DNA of 64,000 nucleotides from Clostridium sp. chh4-2 (GCF_002899675.1 NZ_PKUU01000014.1:62001-126000); one strand, 5' to 3'. Counted from the stretch's first letter, positions 22,614 to 32,430 are shown. Program-made: numbers and translations. Notes: generated from the sequence alone by a model not told the origin.

Positions 22614-23852
22614 GTGAAAGGTAATGTTATTGTAGGCCAGTCAGGAGGTCCAACGGCGGTTATCAACTCCAGTCTGGCTGGTGTTTATAAGACGGCCATT
22701 GACCGCGGTGCACCAAAGGTATATGGAATGCTGTTTGGTATTCAGGGATTTCTGGATGAACAGTATATAGATTTATCTGAACACATTAAGAATGAATTGG
22801 ATATCGAGATTTTAAAACGAACCCCGTCTGCATTTCTGGGAACATGCCGTTATAAGCTGCCGGCCATTCATGAAAACCAGGAAATCTACGTTAAGATTTT
22901 CGATATATTAAACCGATTGGAGATAGAGAGCTTTATCTATATCGGGGGCAATGATTCGATGGACACCATAAAAAAACTGTCCGATTATGCGATTTTAACC
23001 GGCCAGACGCAGAAGTTTGTGGGTGTTCCCAAGACCATTGACAATGACTTGGCTCTTACCGACCACACCCCCGGTTATGGAAGCGCGGCTAAGTATATCG
23101 CTACTTCGACCAAGGAAGTGATCAGGGACGGCCTGGGTTTCTCTTATAAGAAGAAATTAGTGACAATTATTGAGATTATGGGAAGAAATGCCGGCTGGCT
23201 GACTGGGGCGGCAGCCCTTAGCGCCGGTGAGGACTGCGACGGGCCGGATTTGATCTACCTTCCGGAAATTCCTTTTGACATGGATAAGTTCATGGAGAAG
23301 GTGAACTCCCTTTTGGAACAGCAGGACACGGTTGTGGTGGCGGTATCTGAAGGTATCCGGCTGGCTGACGGACAATATGTAAGCGGGCTGTCGGGCAATG
23401 CGGATTATGTGGATGCATTTGGACATAAGCAGCTGACCGGCTCTGCACATTATCTGGCTAATGTTATCAGCGGCAGTATTGGCTGTAAGACACGGGCTGT
23501 AGAATTCAGCACGCTGCAGAGAAGCGCCTCTCATCTGGCTTCCCGTGTGGATATCAATGAAGCTTATATGGTTGGCGGCGCCGCGGTTAAGGCAGCAGAT
23601 GAAGGGGATACGGGGCGCATGGTTGTAATAGACCGGGTTTCGGATGATCCTTATCAAAGCGCTACCGGAATTTATGATGTACATAAGATTGCGAATGGGG
23701 AAAAGCTGGTTCCAAGATCCTGGATTAACGAAGAGGGGACTTATGTGACTGAAGAATTTATCGATTATGTAAGGCCTTTAATTCAGGGTGACTATCCATC
23801 GGTTATGGTTGGTGGAATACCACGCCACCTTTATCATACAAAGAAGAAATAA
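22614..23852 (+). CDS. pfp: Pyrophosphate-type 6-phosphofructokinase, copy 1
   Basis: This 412-residue phosphofructokinase starts at GTG (22614) with GGAGGT 7 bases upstream. It has VIVGQSGGPTAVINSSLAG at the N-terminus, the phosphoryl-donor motif GGNDSMDT and the catalytic segment PKTIDNDL. An Asp in the place of Gly104 and a Lys in PKTIDND (Gly in PGTIDND of ATP enzymes) are the established marks of pyrophosphate-dependent enzymes. It should interconvert fructose 6-phosphate and fructose 1,6-bisphosphate in the cytoplasm. A close paralogue follows 73 bases downstream. Confidence 0.93.
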   Translation: MKGNVIVGQSGGPTAVINSSLAGVYKTAIDRGAPKVYGMLFGIQGFLDEQYIDLSEHIKNELDIEILKRTPSAFLGTCRYKLPAIHENQEIYVKIFDILNRLEIESFIYIGGNDSMDTIKKLSDYAILTGQTQKFVGVPKTIDNDLALTDHTPGYGSAAKYIATSTKEVIRDGLGFSYKKKLVTIIEIMGRNAGWLTGAAALSAGEDCDGPDLIYLPEIPFDMDKFMEKVNSLLEQQDTVVVAVSEGIRLADGQYVSGLSGNADYVDAFGHKQLTGSAHYLANVISGSIGCKTRAVEFSTLQRSASHLASRVDINEAYMVGGAAVKAADEGDTGRMVVIDRVSDDPYQSATGIYDVHKIANGEKLVPRSWINEEGTYVTEEFIDYVRPLIQGDYPSVMVGGIPRHLYHTKKK

Positions 23853-23925
23853 CTGCTGAAAAACCTCCAGGGAATGCTGGCAAAGGCATAGTTCGGGGAA
23901 GAATAATATTCAGGAGGTAGTAGTT

Positions 23926-25170
23926 ATGAGTGATATCAGAGGTAATGTAATCGTAGGTCAGTCAGGTGGACCGACCGCAGTAATTAATTCCAGTCTTGCA
24001 GGCGTGTATAAGACGGCTAAAGACAGGGGAGCGAAGACCGTTTACGGCATGCTCCACGGAATCCAAGGGCTTTTGGAGGAACGGGTGGTTGACTTGTCAA
24101 CCCATATTACCAGCGATCTGGATATCGATCTGCTGAAACGAACTCCCTCCGCCTATCTTGGCTCCTGCCGTTATAAACTGCCGGAGATCAAAGACGATAC
24201 GGCTATTTATGACAAGATTTTTGCGATACTGGACAAACTTGGAGTTGAGTATTTCTTTTATATCGGGGGAAATGACTCCATGGATACCATTAAAAAATTG
24301 TCCGATTACTCGATTTTAAACGGTAGCAAGATCCGTTTCATGGGTGTTCCAAAGACCATTGACAATGACCTGGCGGCCACGGACCATACGCCGGGATTCG
24401 GAAGCGCGGCCAAGTACATCGGCTCCATTACAAAAGAAGTGATCCGGGACGGGCTGGTGTATGACCAGCAGAACGTGACCTTATTGGAGATTATGGGACG
24501 CAACGCCGGATGGCTGACCGGAGCGGCGGCGCTGGCTAAGGGAGAGGACTGTGAGGGGCCGGATTTGATTTTCCTTCCTGAGGTAGTCTTTGATGTGGAT
24601 GAATTTATGAAGAAGGTATCCAACCTCCACAAGGTGAAGAAATCCGTTGTGGTGGCTATTTCAGAAGGCGTGAAGCTGGCAGATGGGCGCTATGTGTGCG
24701 AGATGCGGGAAGGAATCGATTATGTGGACGCATTTGGGCACAGGCAGCTGACCGGAACGGCCAGATATCTGTCTGAGAAGATTTCGCGTGAAGTCGGATG
24801 CAAGACAAGGGCCATTGAATTCAATTCTCTTCAGAGATGCGCATCCCATATCGTGTCCAGAGTGGACATTACAGAGGCATTTCAGGTAGGCGGTGCTGCG
24901 GTAAAGGCGGCGTTTGAGGGAGAGACGGGAAAGATGATTATTCTGAAACGTGTTTCCGATGATCCGTATATCTGCGTAACCGATATTTATGATGTACATA
25001 AAGTAGCCAATGTGGAAAAGAAAGTTCCGAGAGAGTGGATTAATGAAACCGGCGATTTCGTGACTTCTGAGTTTGTGAATTATGTGAGGCCTTTAATTCA
25101 GGCGGAATTGACGCCGATGATGGTGGACGGCCTGCCGAGACATCTGTATTACACGGATAAAGAAAAATAG
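23926..25170 (+). CDS. pfp: Pyrophosphate-type 6-phosphofructokinase, copy 2
   Basis: This 414-residue paralogue of the preceding gene is nearly collinear with it and shares long identical blocks (VIVGQSGGPTAVINSSLAG, GGNDSMDTIKKLSDY, PKTIDNDLA, LMGRNAGWLTGAAAL-type segment). The same PPi-type Asp and Lys are present. It has its own GGAGG site and ATG and is followed by a terminator. Retention of two copies suggests different regulation or different partner use, perhaps as a hetero-oligomer; that part is inference. Confidence 0.93.
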   Translation: MSDIRGNVIVGQSGGPTAVINSSLAGVYKTAKDRGAKTVYGMLHGIQGLLEERVVDLSTHITSDLDIDLLKRTPSAYLGSCRYKLPEIKDDTAIYDKIFAILDKLGVEYFFYIGGNDSMDTIKKLSDYSILNGSKIRFMGVPKTIDNDLAATDHTPGFGSAAKYIGSITKEVIRDGLVYDQQNVTLLEIMGRNAGWLTGAAALAKGEDCEGPDLIFLPEVVFDVDEFMKKVSNLHKVKKSVVVAISEGVKLADGRYVCEMREGIDYVDAFGHRQLTGTARYLSEKISREVGCKTRAIEFNSLQRCASHIVSRVDITEAFQVGGAAVKAAFEGETGKMIILKRVSDDPYICVTDIYDVHKVANVEKKVPREWINETGDFVTSEFVNYVRPLIQAELTPMMVDGLPRHLYYTDKEK

Positions 25171-25191
25171 AATATATTAATCAAGCTAATC

Positions 25192-25250
25192 AATACCATA
25201 AGATATATTAATTTCTCTTATTTATATATCTTATGGTATTATTATATTCA
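25192..25250 (+). terminator. Rho-independent terminator
   Basis: AATACCATAAGATATA pairs with TATATCTTATGGTATT and is followed by ATTATATT. It separates the phosphofructokinase genes from purL. Confidence 0.75.
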
Positions 25251-25289
25251 GGTAAATTTGTTAAAGTGTCACAAACTAAGGAGGATACA

Positions 25290-28200
25290 ATGAGCGTAAA
25301 ACGAGTGTATGTAGAGAAAAAACCGGATTTTGCAGTAAAAGCCGGGGAATTGAGAGAGGAGATAGCCAGCTATCTCGGCATTGACACGGTGACCGGCGTG
25401 CGTGTATTAATCCGTTACGATATTGAGAACTTATCAGAAGAGGTTTATAAACAGTCGCTGGTTACTATTTTTTCAGAACCTCCTGTAGACTTTGTATATG
25501 AGGAAGAATTTCCAAAAGAAGCGGGGGATCTGGTATTTTCCGTAGAATATCTGCCGGGGCAGTTTGACCAGAGAGCCGATTCCGCTGAGCAGTGCGTGAA
25601 GCTTTTGAAAGAGGATGAAGAGCCGGTGATCCGTTCCGCATCCACCTATGTGATCTCAGGTTCCTTATCTGAGGAACAGGTTCAGGCGATCAAATCCTTC
25701 TGCATCAACCCTGTGGATTCCAGGGAAACGGATGAAAAGAAGCCGGAGACATTGGTTACCGTATTTGAGACACCGGATGACGTGATTGTATTCCGGGGAT
25801 TTTCCGATTTTGCCGAGGAACAGTTAAAAGAACTTTATGATTCTTTAAACCTGGCCATGACATTTAAAGATTTTCTTCATATCCAGAATTATTATAAAAC
25901 AGAAGAGCACAGAGATCCGTCCATGACAGAGATCCGGGTGCTGGATACTTACTGGTCTGACCACTGCCGCCATACCACGTTCCAGACCGAATTAAAGGAT
26001 GTGACGTTTACAGACGGCGACTATAAAAAGCCGATCGAAGACACCTATCATCAGTATCTGGCCGACCGCGAGGTTGTGCTGCGCGGAAAGAGCGGCAAAT
26101 TTGTCTGCCTGATGGATCTGGCGCTCATGGCTATGAAAAAACTCCGTATGGAAGGCAAACTGGAGGATTTAGAGGTTTCTGATGAGATCAACGCCTGCAG
26201 CATTGTGGTTCCGGTTGAGATCGACGGTGTGGAAGAGGAATGGCTTGTAAACTTTAAAAATGAGACCCATAACCATCCTACGGAAATTGAACCGTTCGGC
26301 GGCGCGGCCACCTGTCTTGGCGGCGCAATCCGCGATCCGCTTTCCGGACGTACTTATGTATATCAGGCGATGCGCGTGACCGGAGCCGCAGACCCGACGA
26401 AATCCCTGGCTGAAACGCTTCACGGCAAGCTGCCTCAGAGAAAGATCGTAACAGGAGCGGCCAGCGGATACAGCTCTTACGGCAACCAGATCGGCCTTGC
26501 AACCGGTTATGTAAAAGAGATTTATCATCCCAACTATGTGGCTAAGAGAATGGAGATCGGCGCGGTGATGGGCGCGGCTCCGAGGAAAAATGTAATCCGT
26601 GAAACTTCAGACCCGGGCGATATCATCATCCTGTTGGGAGGACGTACCGGACGCGACGGCTGCGGCGGCGCAACCGGATCTTCCAAAGTACATACGGAAG
26701 CGTCCATCGAAACCTGCGGCGCAGAAGTGCAGAAGGGTAATGCTCCTACTGAGCGCAAGATCCAGAGATTATTCCGCCGTGCAGAGGTGAGCAAAATCAT
26801 CAAAAAATGTAATGATTTCGGCGCAGGCGGCGTTTCCGTAGCCATCGGCGAACTGGCGGACGGCCTTCAGATCGATCTGGATAAGGTTCCGAAAAAATAT
26901 GCGGGACTGGACGGAACTGAGATCGCAATCTCTGAATCCCAGGAGAGAATGGCAGTTGTCATCGATCCTAAGGATGTGGAGCAGTTTTTAGACTATGCAA
27001 AAGAAGAGAACCTGGAAGCGATTCCTGTGGCCGTAGTAACAAAAGAGCCAAGACTTGTGATGAGCTGGAGAGGAAAAACAATCGTTGATATCAGCCGGGC
27101 ATTTTTGGATACCAACGGAGCCCATCAGGAGGCGAAAGTCGTTTTAGAGGTTCCGGGACGGGAAGGAAATCTGTTTGACCGCAAAGAAGTTTCCGACGTG
27201 AAAGAAACCTGGATCAGCCTGTTAAAGGGGCTGAATGTGTGCTCTCAGAAGGGGCTTGTGGAGATGTTTGACGGTTCCATCGGAGCGGGCAGCGTTTTCA
27301 TGCCTTACGGCGGTAAATATCAGCTGACCGAGACGCAGTCCATGGTTGCAAAACTTCCGGTTCTGGAAGGAAAAACGGATACCGTAACCATGATGAGCTA
27401 TGGATTTGATCCGTATCTGTCCAGCTGGAGCCCGTATCACGGCGCTGTTTATGCAGTCGTTTCTTCTGTTGCCAAGATTGTGGCAGCAGGCGGCGATTAT
27501 AAGAAGATCCGTTTTACATTCCAGGAGTATTTCCGCAGAATGACAGAAGATCCAACCCGCTGGAGCCAGCCGTTTGCAGCCCTTTTAGGCGCATACAACG
27601 CTCAGATCGGATTTGGCCTTCCATCCATCGGCGGCAAGGACAGCATGTCGGGAACATTTAACGATGTCGACGTTCCTCCGACACTGGTATCATTTGCGGT
27701 TGACATTGCCAGCCATAAACATGTTATCACTCCGGAGTTTAAGAAAGCCGGAAGCAAGATTGTGGTATTTAAGATTGAAAAGGATGAATATGACCTTCCT
27801 GTATACAGTCAGATGATGGATGGATACGGAAAGTTATTTGAAGATATTAAGGCGGGCAGAATCATTTCCGCTTATGCTGTGGAAGGTCACGGTATGGCAG
27901 AATCTGTGAGCAAGATGGCCTTCGGCAACAAGATGGGCGTTAAGATTGAGCATAACGTGGACCCGAGAGATTTCTTTGCGGCAGGCTGGGGCGATATCGT
28001 ATGTGAAGTTCCGGACGGCAAAGTGGGCGAGCTGGCTATCAGCTATACCGTAATCGGTGAAGTGACCGATAAGGGCGTATTTGAATACGGCAATACGGTG
28101 ATTTCTATGGAAGAAGCGTTAAAGGCATGGACAGAGACACTGGAAGATGTGTTCCCTACCCAGTCGGACGTAAAACAGACACCGGTATCCGAAACGCTTT

Positions 28201-29039
28201 ACGATGCAAAAGAGATCTATGTCTGCAAAAATAAAGTGGCTAAGCCAAATGTGTTCATACCTGTATTCCCGGGAACCAACTGTGAATACGACAGCACCAA
28301 AGCATTTGAACGGGCAGGCGCCAATGTGGTGACAAAGGTATTTAAGAACCTGAGTGCCCAGGACATCCGTGATTCTGTGGAAGCGTATAAAGAAGAAATT
28401 AAAAAGGCTCAGATCGTCATGTTCCCGGGAGGATTTTCCGCAGGTGACGAGCCGGAAGGTTCCGCTAAATTCTTTGCCGCAGTATTCCGAAACGGAGTGA
28501 TCAAAGAAGAGATAGAAAAGCTGTTAAATGAAAGAGACGGCCTGATGTTAGGCATCTGCAACGGTTTCCAGGCGTTGATTAAACTGGGGCTTGTTCCGGA
28601 GGGAACCATTGTGGAACAGCATAAGGATTCGCCTACGCTGGCCATGAACACCATCGGACGCCATATCTCCAAGATGGTTTATACAAAAGTTGTTTCCAAT
28701 AAATCCCCATGGCTTTCCGGGGCAGAGCTGGGCGGAGTGTACTGCAACCCTGCATCCCACGGAGAAGGACGCTTTGTGGCGAATGAACAGTGGTTGAAGA
28801 CCCTGTTTGAGAACGGCCAGGTGGCAACTCAGTATGTGGATGATCTGGGAAATGCCACGATGGATGAATTCTGGAATCCGAACGGTTCCTACATGGCAAT
28901 CGAAGGAATTACCAGTCCGGACGGACGTATTCTCGGCAAGATGGCTCACTCAGAACGAAGAGGGGAAGCGGTTGCCATGAATATCTATGGAGAGCAGGAT
29001 TTGAAGATCTTCGAATCAGGCGTAAAATATTTTAAATAA
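25290..29039 (+). CDS. purL: Phosphoribosylformylglycinamidine synthase, single-chain PurL
   Basis: This 1249-residue enzyme converts FGAR, ATP and glutamine to FGAM in purine synthesis. It has the large single-chain form: a PurS-like N-terminal part, two AIR-synthase-type halves (NETHNHPTEIEPFGG, then GGKDSMSGT), and a C-terminal class I glutamine amidotransferase with the nucleophile Cys in MLGICNGFQAL and His-Glu in NPASHGEGRF. The ATG at 25290 follows AAGGAGG; an in-frame ATG at 25233 lies in the preceding terminator stem. It is transcribed alone, without other pur genes nearby. Confidence 0.97.
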   Translation: MSVKRVYVEKKPDFAVKAGELREEIASYLGIDTVTGVRVLIRYDIENLSEEVYKQSLVTIFSEPPVDFVYEEEFPKEAGDLVFSVEYLPGQFDQRADSAEQCVKLLKEDEEPVIRSASTYVISGSLSEEQVQAIKSFCINPVDSRETDEKKPETLVTVFETPDDVIVFRGFSDFAEEQLKELYDSLNLAMTFKDFLHIQNYYKTEEHRDPSMTEIRVLDTYWSDHCRHTTFQTELKDVTFTDGDYKKPIEDTYHQYLADREVVLRGKSGKFVCLMDLALMAMKKLRMEGKLEDLEVSDEINACSIVVPVEIDGVEEEWLVNFKNETHNHPTEIEPFGGAATCLGGAIRDPLSGRTYVYQAMRVTGAADPTKSLAETLHGKLPQRKIVTGAASGYSSYGNQIGLATGYVKEIYHPNYVAKRMEIGAVMGAAPRKNVIRETSDPGDIIILLGGRTGRDGCGGATGSSKVHTEASIETCGAEVQKGNAPTERKIQRLFRRAEVSKIIKKCNDFGAGGVSVAIGELADGLQIDLDKVPKKYAGLDGTEIAISESQERMAVVIDPKDVEQFLDYAKEENLEAIPVAVVTKEPRLVMSWRGKTIVDISRAFLDTNGAHQEAKVVLEVPGREGNLFDRKEVSDVKETWISLLKGLNVCSQKGLVEMFDGSIGAGSVFMPYGGKYQLTETQSMVAKLPVLEGKTDTVTMMSYGFDPYLSSWSPYHGAVYAVVSSVAKIVAAGGDYKKIRFTFQEYFRRMTEDPTRWSQPFAALLGAYNAQIGFGLPSIGGKDSMSGTFNDVDVPPTLVSFAVDIASHKHVITPEFKKAGSKIVVFKIEKDEYDLPVYSQMMDGYGKLFEDIKAGRIISAYAVEGHGMAESVSKMAFGNKMGVKIEHNVDPRDFFAAGWGDIVCEVPDGKVGELAISYTVIGEVTDKGVFEYGNTVISMEEALKAWTETLEDVFPTQSDVKQTPVSETLYDAKEIYVCKNKVAKPNVFIPVFPGTNCEYDSTKAFERAGANVVTKVFKNLSAQDIRDSVEAYKEEIKKAQIVMFPGGFSAGDEPEGSAKFFAAVFRNGVIKEEIEKLLNERDGLMLGICNGFQALIKLGLVPEGTIVEQHKDSPTLAMNTIGRHISKMVYTKVVSNKSPWLSGAELGGVYCNPASHGEGRFVANEQWLKTLFENGQVATQYVDDLGNATMDEFWNPNGSYMAIEGITSPDGRILGKMAHSERRGEAVAMNIYGEQDLKIFESGVKYFK

Positions 29040-29068
29040 AGGCTCATCGGAAACGGGGAGTACAGAGA

Positions 29069-29109
29069 AGTCAAACAGGGCGCGGGCGATTACCGCGCCC
29101 TGTTTGACT
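29069..29109 (+). terminator. Hairpin terminator after purL
   Basis: A perfect 17-base stem (AGTCAAACAGGGCGCGG with its complement at 29093-29109) closes a short loop. The downstream T run is poor. The following 29110-29424 is AT-rich leader sequence in which I see no gene and no sure promoter. Confidence 0.7.
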
Positions 29110-29424
29110 GTTACCGGTTGGATAAACGGACAGAATATACAAAAACAGAAGGAGAGGCACAAATCACTGGTTTAATGACAATATTTTGAAAAATACCATA
29201 GTTTTACAAAATAGTATTATAAATACTTTGAAAAACCTTGCAATTTCAACGCTAAAAAAAGTGGTATTTCACAAAATGTTCCTAATTGCTAATGCAAAAT
29301 CTGTATGATACCATGAATTCAGAGTAATCACCCGGGTGGTAAGGCAGGGGAAGGCGCCAACGGCCTTAACAGAGGGATGGTTATCAGACTTATTAGCTGT
29401 TATGTGGCAGAAGGAGAAGAAAGT

Positions 29425-31032
29425 ATGAGAAAGTCATTAAAGCAGATTATGGCTGGCGTCATGGTATCGGCGATTGCGGTTACATCATTGGCAGGGTGCG
29501 GATCTTCTGGTAAGGAAGCGGCATCAACTACAGCAAAAGTAACAGAAGCAGATGTAAAAGAAGAACCGGTTCAGATGGAATGGCTGGTTGGAGAGACTTC
29601 GGCAGAGGTGGATGATGATGCGGAAGTCGTTAAAATGATAGAAGAACGTTTTAATATTGATCTGAAGACATGGTATGTGGATGCCAATAAGTTTCAGGAG
29701 AATCTGAATGTGCGTTTTGCCGGCGGAGAAATGCCGGACGTGCTGGTGGTAAATGATTTATCGCTGCTTCCTACCTATGTAGACGGCGGCATTATTGGTG
29801 AAATCCCGATTGAATTAATCCGCGAAAAAGCGCCCCATTATGCGGCTGTGGCGGATGAACACGATGACGGAACGTTATGGAGCACTATGATTTACAAAGG
29901 AAAAAACTATGGAGTAACCAACCCGATGGATGCAGTTCCCATGGCTATGTTCTGGAGAAAAGACTGGCTGGACCGGCTGGGGCTGGAAGTGCCGGAAACA
30001 CTTGAAGATTATGAAAAAGTTCTCACCGCTTTTGTAGAGGACGACCCGGATGGGAACGGAAGGAAGGATACGGCGGGTATGGCTGAACGTACCTTTGGAG
30101 CAGTGTTCGGCGCTTACGGACTTCGCTGCGTAACCGGCGGGAGCCCTGGATTTAAAGTGGAAGAGATGCAGCTTGGCGACGACAATGTCCCGTTCTTCCC
30201 ATATATTCATCCAGATGCAAAAAAAGCATTGGCAAAATTAAATGAATGGTATGAAAAAGGCATTTTGGATAAAGAATTTATCACAGGTGAAAATCATGGC
30301 GGTTATACTTGGCTGTCCCATTCCTTTATGAACGGCAGAATCGGCCTGACTTCCGCCCAGCCTTCGCATTACCTGCAGGCCAGCACGGATACCTCTGATG
30401 AAAGCAACTGGAGCGTTTGCATGAAGGAATTAAAAAGCCTTAATCCTGACGCCGATATCGTGATCGGGCCGCCTCCTGTAGGGCCGGAGGGAAAATCAGG
30501 TACAGAAGGATGGAACCTGACAGGCCGTTTAACCTGTTTAACTACAAAGGGTGTGTCTGACCCTCGTAAAGTGGATGCATTCTTAGCTATGCTGGACGCT
30601 TACTATGCCGATATGGATTATGTAATGTTAGTAAACTACGGAATTGAAGGAAAGCATTACGAGATGTCTGAACACGGACCGATCCGTCTGATGAACGGTA
30701 CCGAACTGAGAAAAGAAGGCGTTTTGCAGGTTGGATTCGGCAGCACGGTTACAGTGGCGGAAAACATCACACCTCAGAAAACAAAATTCGGTCATGATGT
30801 AACCGGAAACGGCTATTACCGTTTCAATGCGCCGCCTGTAGAAGAATTTTCAAATGTAATCGCAACGCTGGATACATTAACAGAGCAGGCTTATTACGAT
30901 ATTATTACCGGAGTTAAGCCTATCGATTATTTCGATACCTACGTGGAAGAATTTAAGGAAGCCGGCGGAGAGGTGGCTGAGAAAGCCGTGCAGAAAGCTT
31001 ATGCCGAAAAGGTTGCGGCTGTTAAAAAATAA
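29425..31032 (+). CDS. Orphan lipoprotein sugar-binding protein (ABC family 1 type)
   Basis: This is a 535-residue lipoprotein with signal MRKSLKQIMAGVMVSAIAV and lipobox SLAGC (Cys25). The mature part resembles large family 1 extracellular solute-binding proteins of Firmicutes, which bind oligosaccharides (YVDANKFQENLNVRFAGGEM, PDVLVVNDLS, MFWRKDWLDRLGL, DDPDGNGRKDTAG). No ABC permease or ATPase genes lie nearby, so it either works with permeases elsewhere or is a sensor. The start at 29425 has AAGGAGAAG. It is followed by a convergent AraC gene. Confidence 0.86.
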   Translation: MRKSLKQIMAGVMVSAIAVTSLAGCGSSGKEAASTTAKVTEADVKEEPVQMEWLVGETSAEVDDDAEVVKMIEERFNIDLKTWYVDANKFQENLNVRFAGGEMPDVLVVNDLSLLPTYVDGGIIGEIPIELIREKAPHYAAVADEHDDGTLWSTMIYKGKNYGVTNPMDAVPMAMFWRKDWLDRLGLEVPETLEDYEKVLTAFVEDDPDGNGRKDTAGMAERTFGAVFGAYGLRCVTGGSPGFKVEEMQLGDDNVPFFPYIHPDAKKALAKLNEWYEKGILDKEFITGENHGGYTWLSHSFMNGRIGLTSAQPSHYLQASTDTSDESNWSVCMKELKSLNPDADIVIGPPPVGPEGKSGTEGWNLTGRLTCLTTKGVSDPRKVDAFLAMLDAYYADMDYVMLVNYGIEGKHYEMSEHGPIRLMNGTELRKEGVLQVGFGSTVTVAENITPQKTKFGHDVTGNGYYRFNAPPVEEFSNVIATLDTLTEQAYYDIITGVKPIDYFDTYVEEFKEAGGEVAEKAVQKAYAEKVAAVKK

Positions 31033-31090
31033 CTGCAAATAGCACATTGCTTTTAACCAGTCCCGCCGCCCAATTCCGTGCGTCCTCCCT

Positions 31091-32311
31091 TTATTTTTCA
31101 TGAATCAGCGCCCGGTATTCACTGGGCGTTTTTCCCGTCTGTTTTTTGAATACCTTTGTAAAATAATTAAGATCAGGAATTCCGCAGGAAACAGCGATGG
31201 TCTGAATGTAAAGGTCAGTGGAATTTAATAAAAACAAAGCCTGCTCTATCCTTTTATGATTAACATATTCAGTCAGCGTGCTGCCGGTCTCTTTCTTGAA
31301 AAGAGAAGAGAGATAAGAAGGGCTTACCGTAAAAAGTGAGGCCAATGTTTTGAGACTGAGATCCTCCGCAAGGTTTAAAGGAATATGGTTCATCACTTTT
31401 TGGATGATGGGAGAATAACCTTTTGTGGAATAGGAGCGGACCAGCATACAGTATTTGCGAAGCATTTCCCGCATGAGCATGCAGTATTGGGCATCGCTGG
31501 AGATCCGTTCGATCTTTCGGGCAAACTGGGAGGAAATATCATCCAAATAAAGGGGATGAACCCCTCCTATCTCGGCAGATTTGCGCATGAGCGTATTAAA
31601 AATAATCAGATGGTTCTTATGGTCGCGAAGATGATTCGGAAGGCGTTTTTCGTACTGGAGAAGGGACGTTTGGGATAACATCTGCTGGGCCTCGTTAAAA
31701 TTACCTGCGGTCACCGCTTTTAACAGGCGGTTTTCTTCCTGATACCGCTTTTCCAGAAGATCCAGAGCATCCGGATTGGCTGCAGTAAGAGAATAGTGAA
31801 AGGTCTCCGCATCATCCAGAAATCCTTTGCAGTAATTGATATCAAACTGTCCGGCGCCTCCGTATAATTCGGCTGCTAAGAGAAGTAACGTGGAACGGAG
31901 ATAATCCTCAAATTCAATGAAAGGTACGGATAAATAGTAACGCTGTAAATATTTCATATGGCTTGACGGAATTGCCAGGGTCTGCTGGATATTCAGCAGA
32001 AAATGCTGGTCCACTGTCTGAAAGATATAGGGGCCGGCCAGAAAAAAGACCGGTTTTTCCTGATTGGGAAGCCTCATAATGGTATACCGGCAGAAAAACA
32101 TATCCTGAGAAAAACAAACCATATGTTCCCCGCATAAATTGATCGTATTTCTGCTTGCGTTTTTGTAGTCATATCCATGAAACAGCTGTTCTCTGAGATG
32201 GCCGTCCAAGGGCAGATTTTGCAGGGAATCACCGTCGGATATATAAGAAGGAATTTTAAAGTTGTCCAATATTTTTCTGGTAAATGATAAAACCGAATCG
32301 TAAGATGCCAT
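31091..32311 (-). CDS. AraC-family transcriptional regulator
   Basis: This 406-residue regulator has a long N-terminal sensor half without membrane segments and a C-terminal AraC double helix-turn-helix (LSLKTLASLFTVSPSYLSSL, then IAVSCGIPDLNYFTKVFKKQ, ending TGKTPSEYRALIHEK). It lies between the lipoprotein gene and the divergent beta-glucuronidase operon. The region upstream of that operon has two perfect 17-base direct repeats spaced 21 bases apart, a typical AraC operator. It is therefore the likely regulator of glucuronide use. Confidence 0.9.
   Translation of the reverse strand: MASYDSVLSFTRKILDNFKIPSYISDGDSLQNLPLDGHLREQLFHGYDYKNASRNTINLCGEHMVCFSQDMFFCRYTIMRLPNQEKPVFFLAGPYIFQTVDQHFLLNIQQTLAIPSSHMKYLQRYYLSVPFIEFEDYLRSTLLLLAAELYGGAGQFDINYCKGFLDDAETFHYSLTAANPDALDLLEKRYQEENRLLKAVTAGNFNEAQQMLSQTSLLQYEKRLPNHLRDHKNHLIIFNTLMRKSAEIGGVHPLYLDDISSQFARKIERISSDAQYCMLMREMLRKYCMLVRSYSTKGYSPIIQKVMNHIPLNLAEDLSLKTLASLFTVSPSYLSSLFKKETGSTLTEYVNHKRIEQALFLLNSTDLYIQTIAVSCGIPDLNYFTKVFKKQTGKTPSEYRALIHEK
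31109..31133 (+). terminator. Possible terminator of the lipoprotein transcript inside the araC 3' end
   Basis: CGCCC, a 10-base loop and GGGCG are followed by TTTTT on the plus strand. The stem is short and lies within the antisense gene, whose last residues it encodes. Confidence 0.45.
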
Positions 32312-32329
32312 AATGTACCCCTGAGTTTT

Positions 32330-32379
32330 CCTGCCTGTGAGCTGCCTGACCGGAACGGCAGCTCACAGGCAGGTTTTTA
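32330..32379 (+). terminator. Strong hairpin with T run between divergent genes
   Basis: A perfect 17-base stem (32330-32346 with 32357-32373) is followed by TTTTTA on the plus strand. It lies only 18 bases upstream of the minus-strand araC start and well before the beta-glucuronidase gene, so it would stop plus-strand transcripts that run antisense through araC. It could alternatively be a hairpin in the araC 5' leader. Confidence 0.7.
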
Positions 32380-32430
32380 TTTATCTTCTGCAATTATCGT
32401 ATAATATTTAGCTAAAATCAAGTTAATAGT

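Noticed and set aside
25171..25289. Purine riboswitch before purL
   Set aside because: The gap contains only the phosphofructokinase terminator and a ribosome binding site; no aptamer-like conserved core was found.
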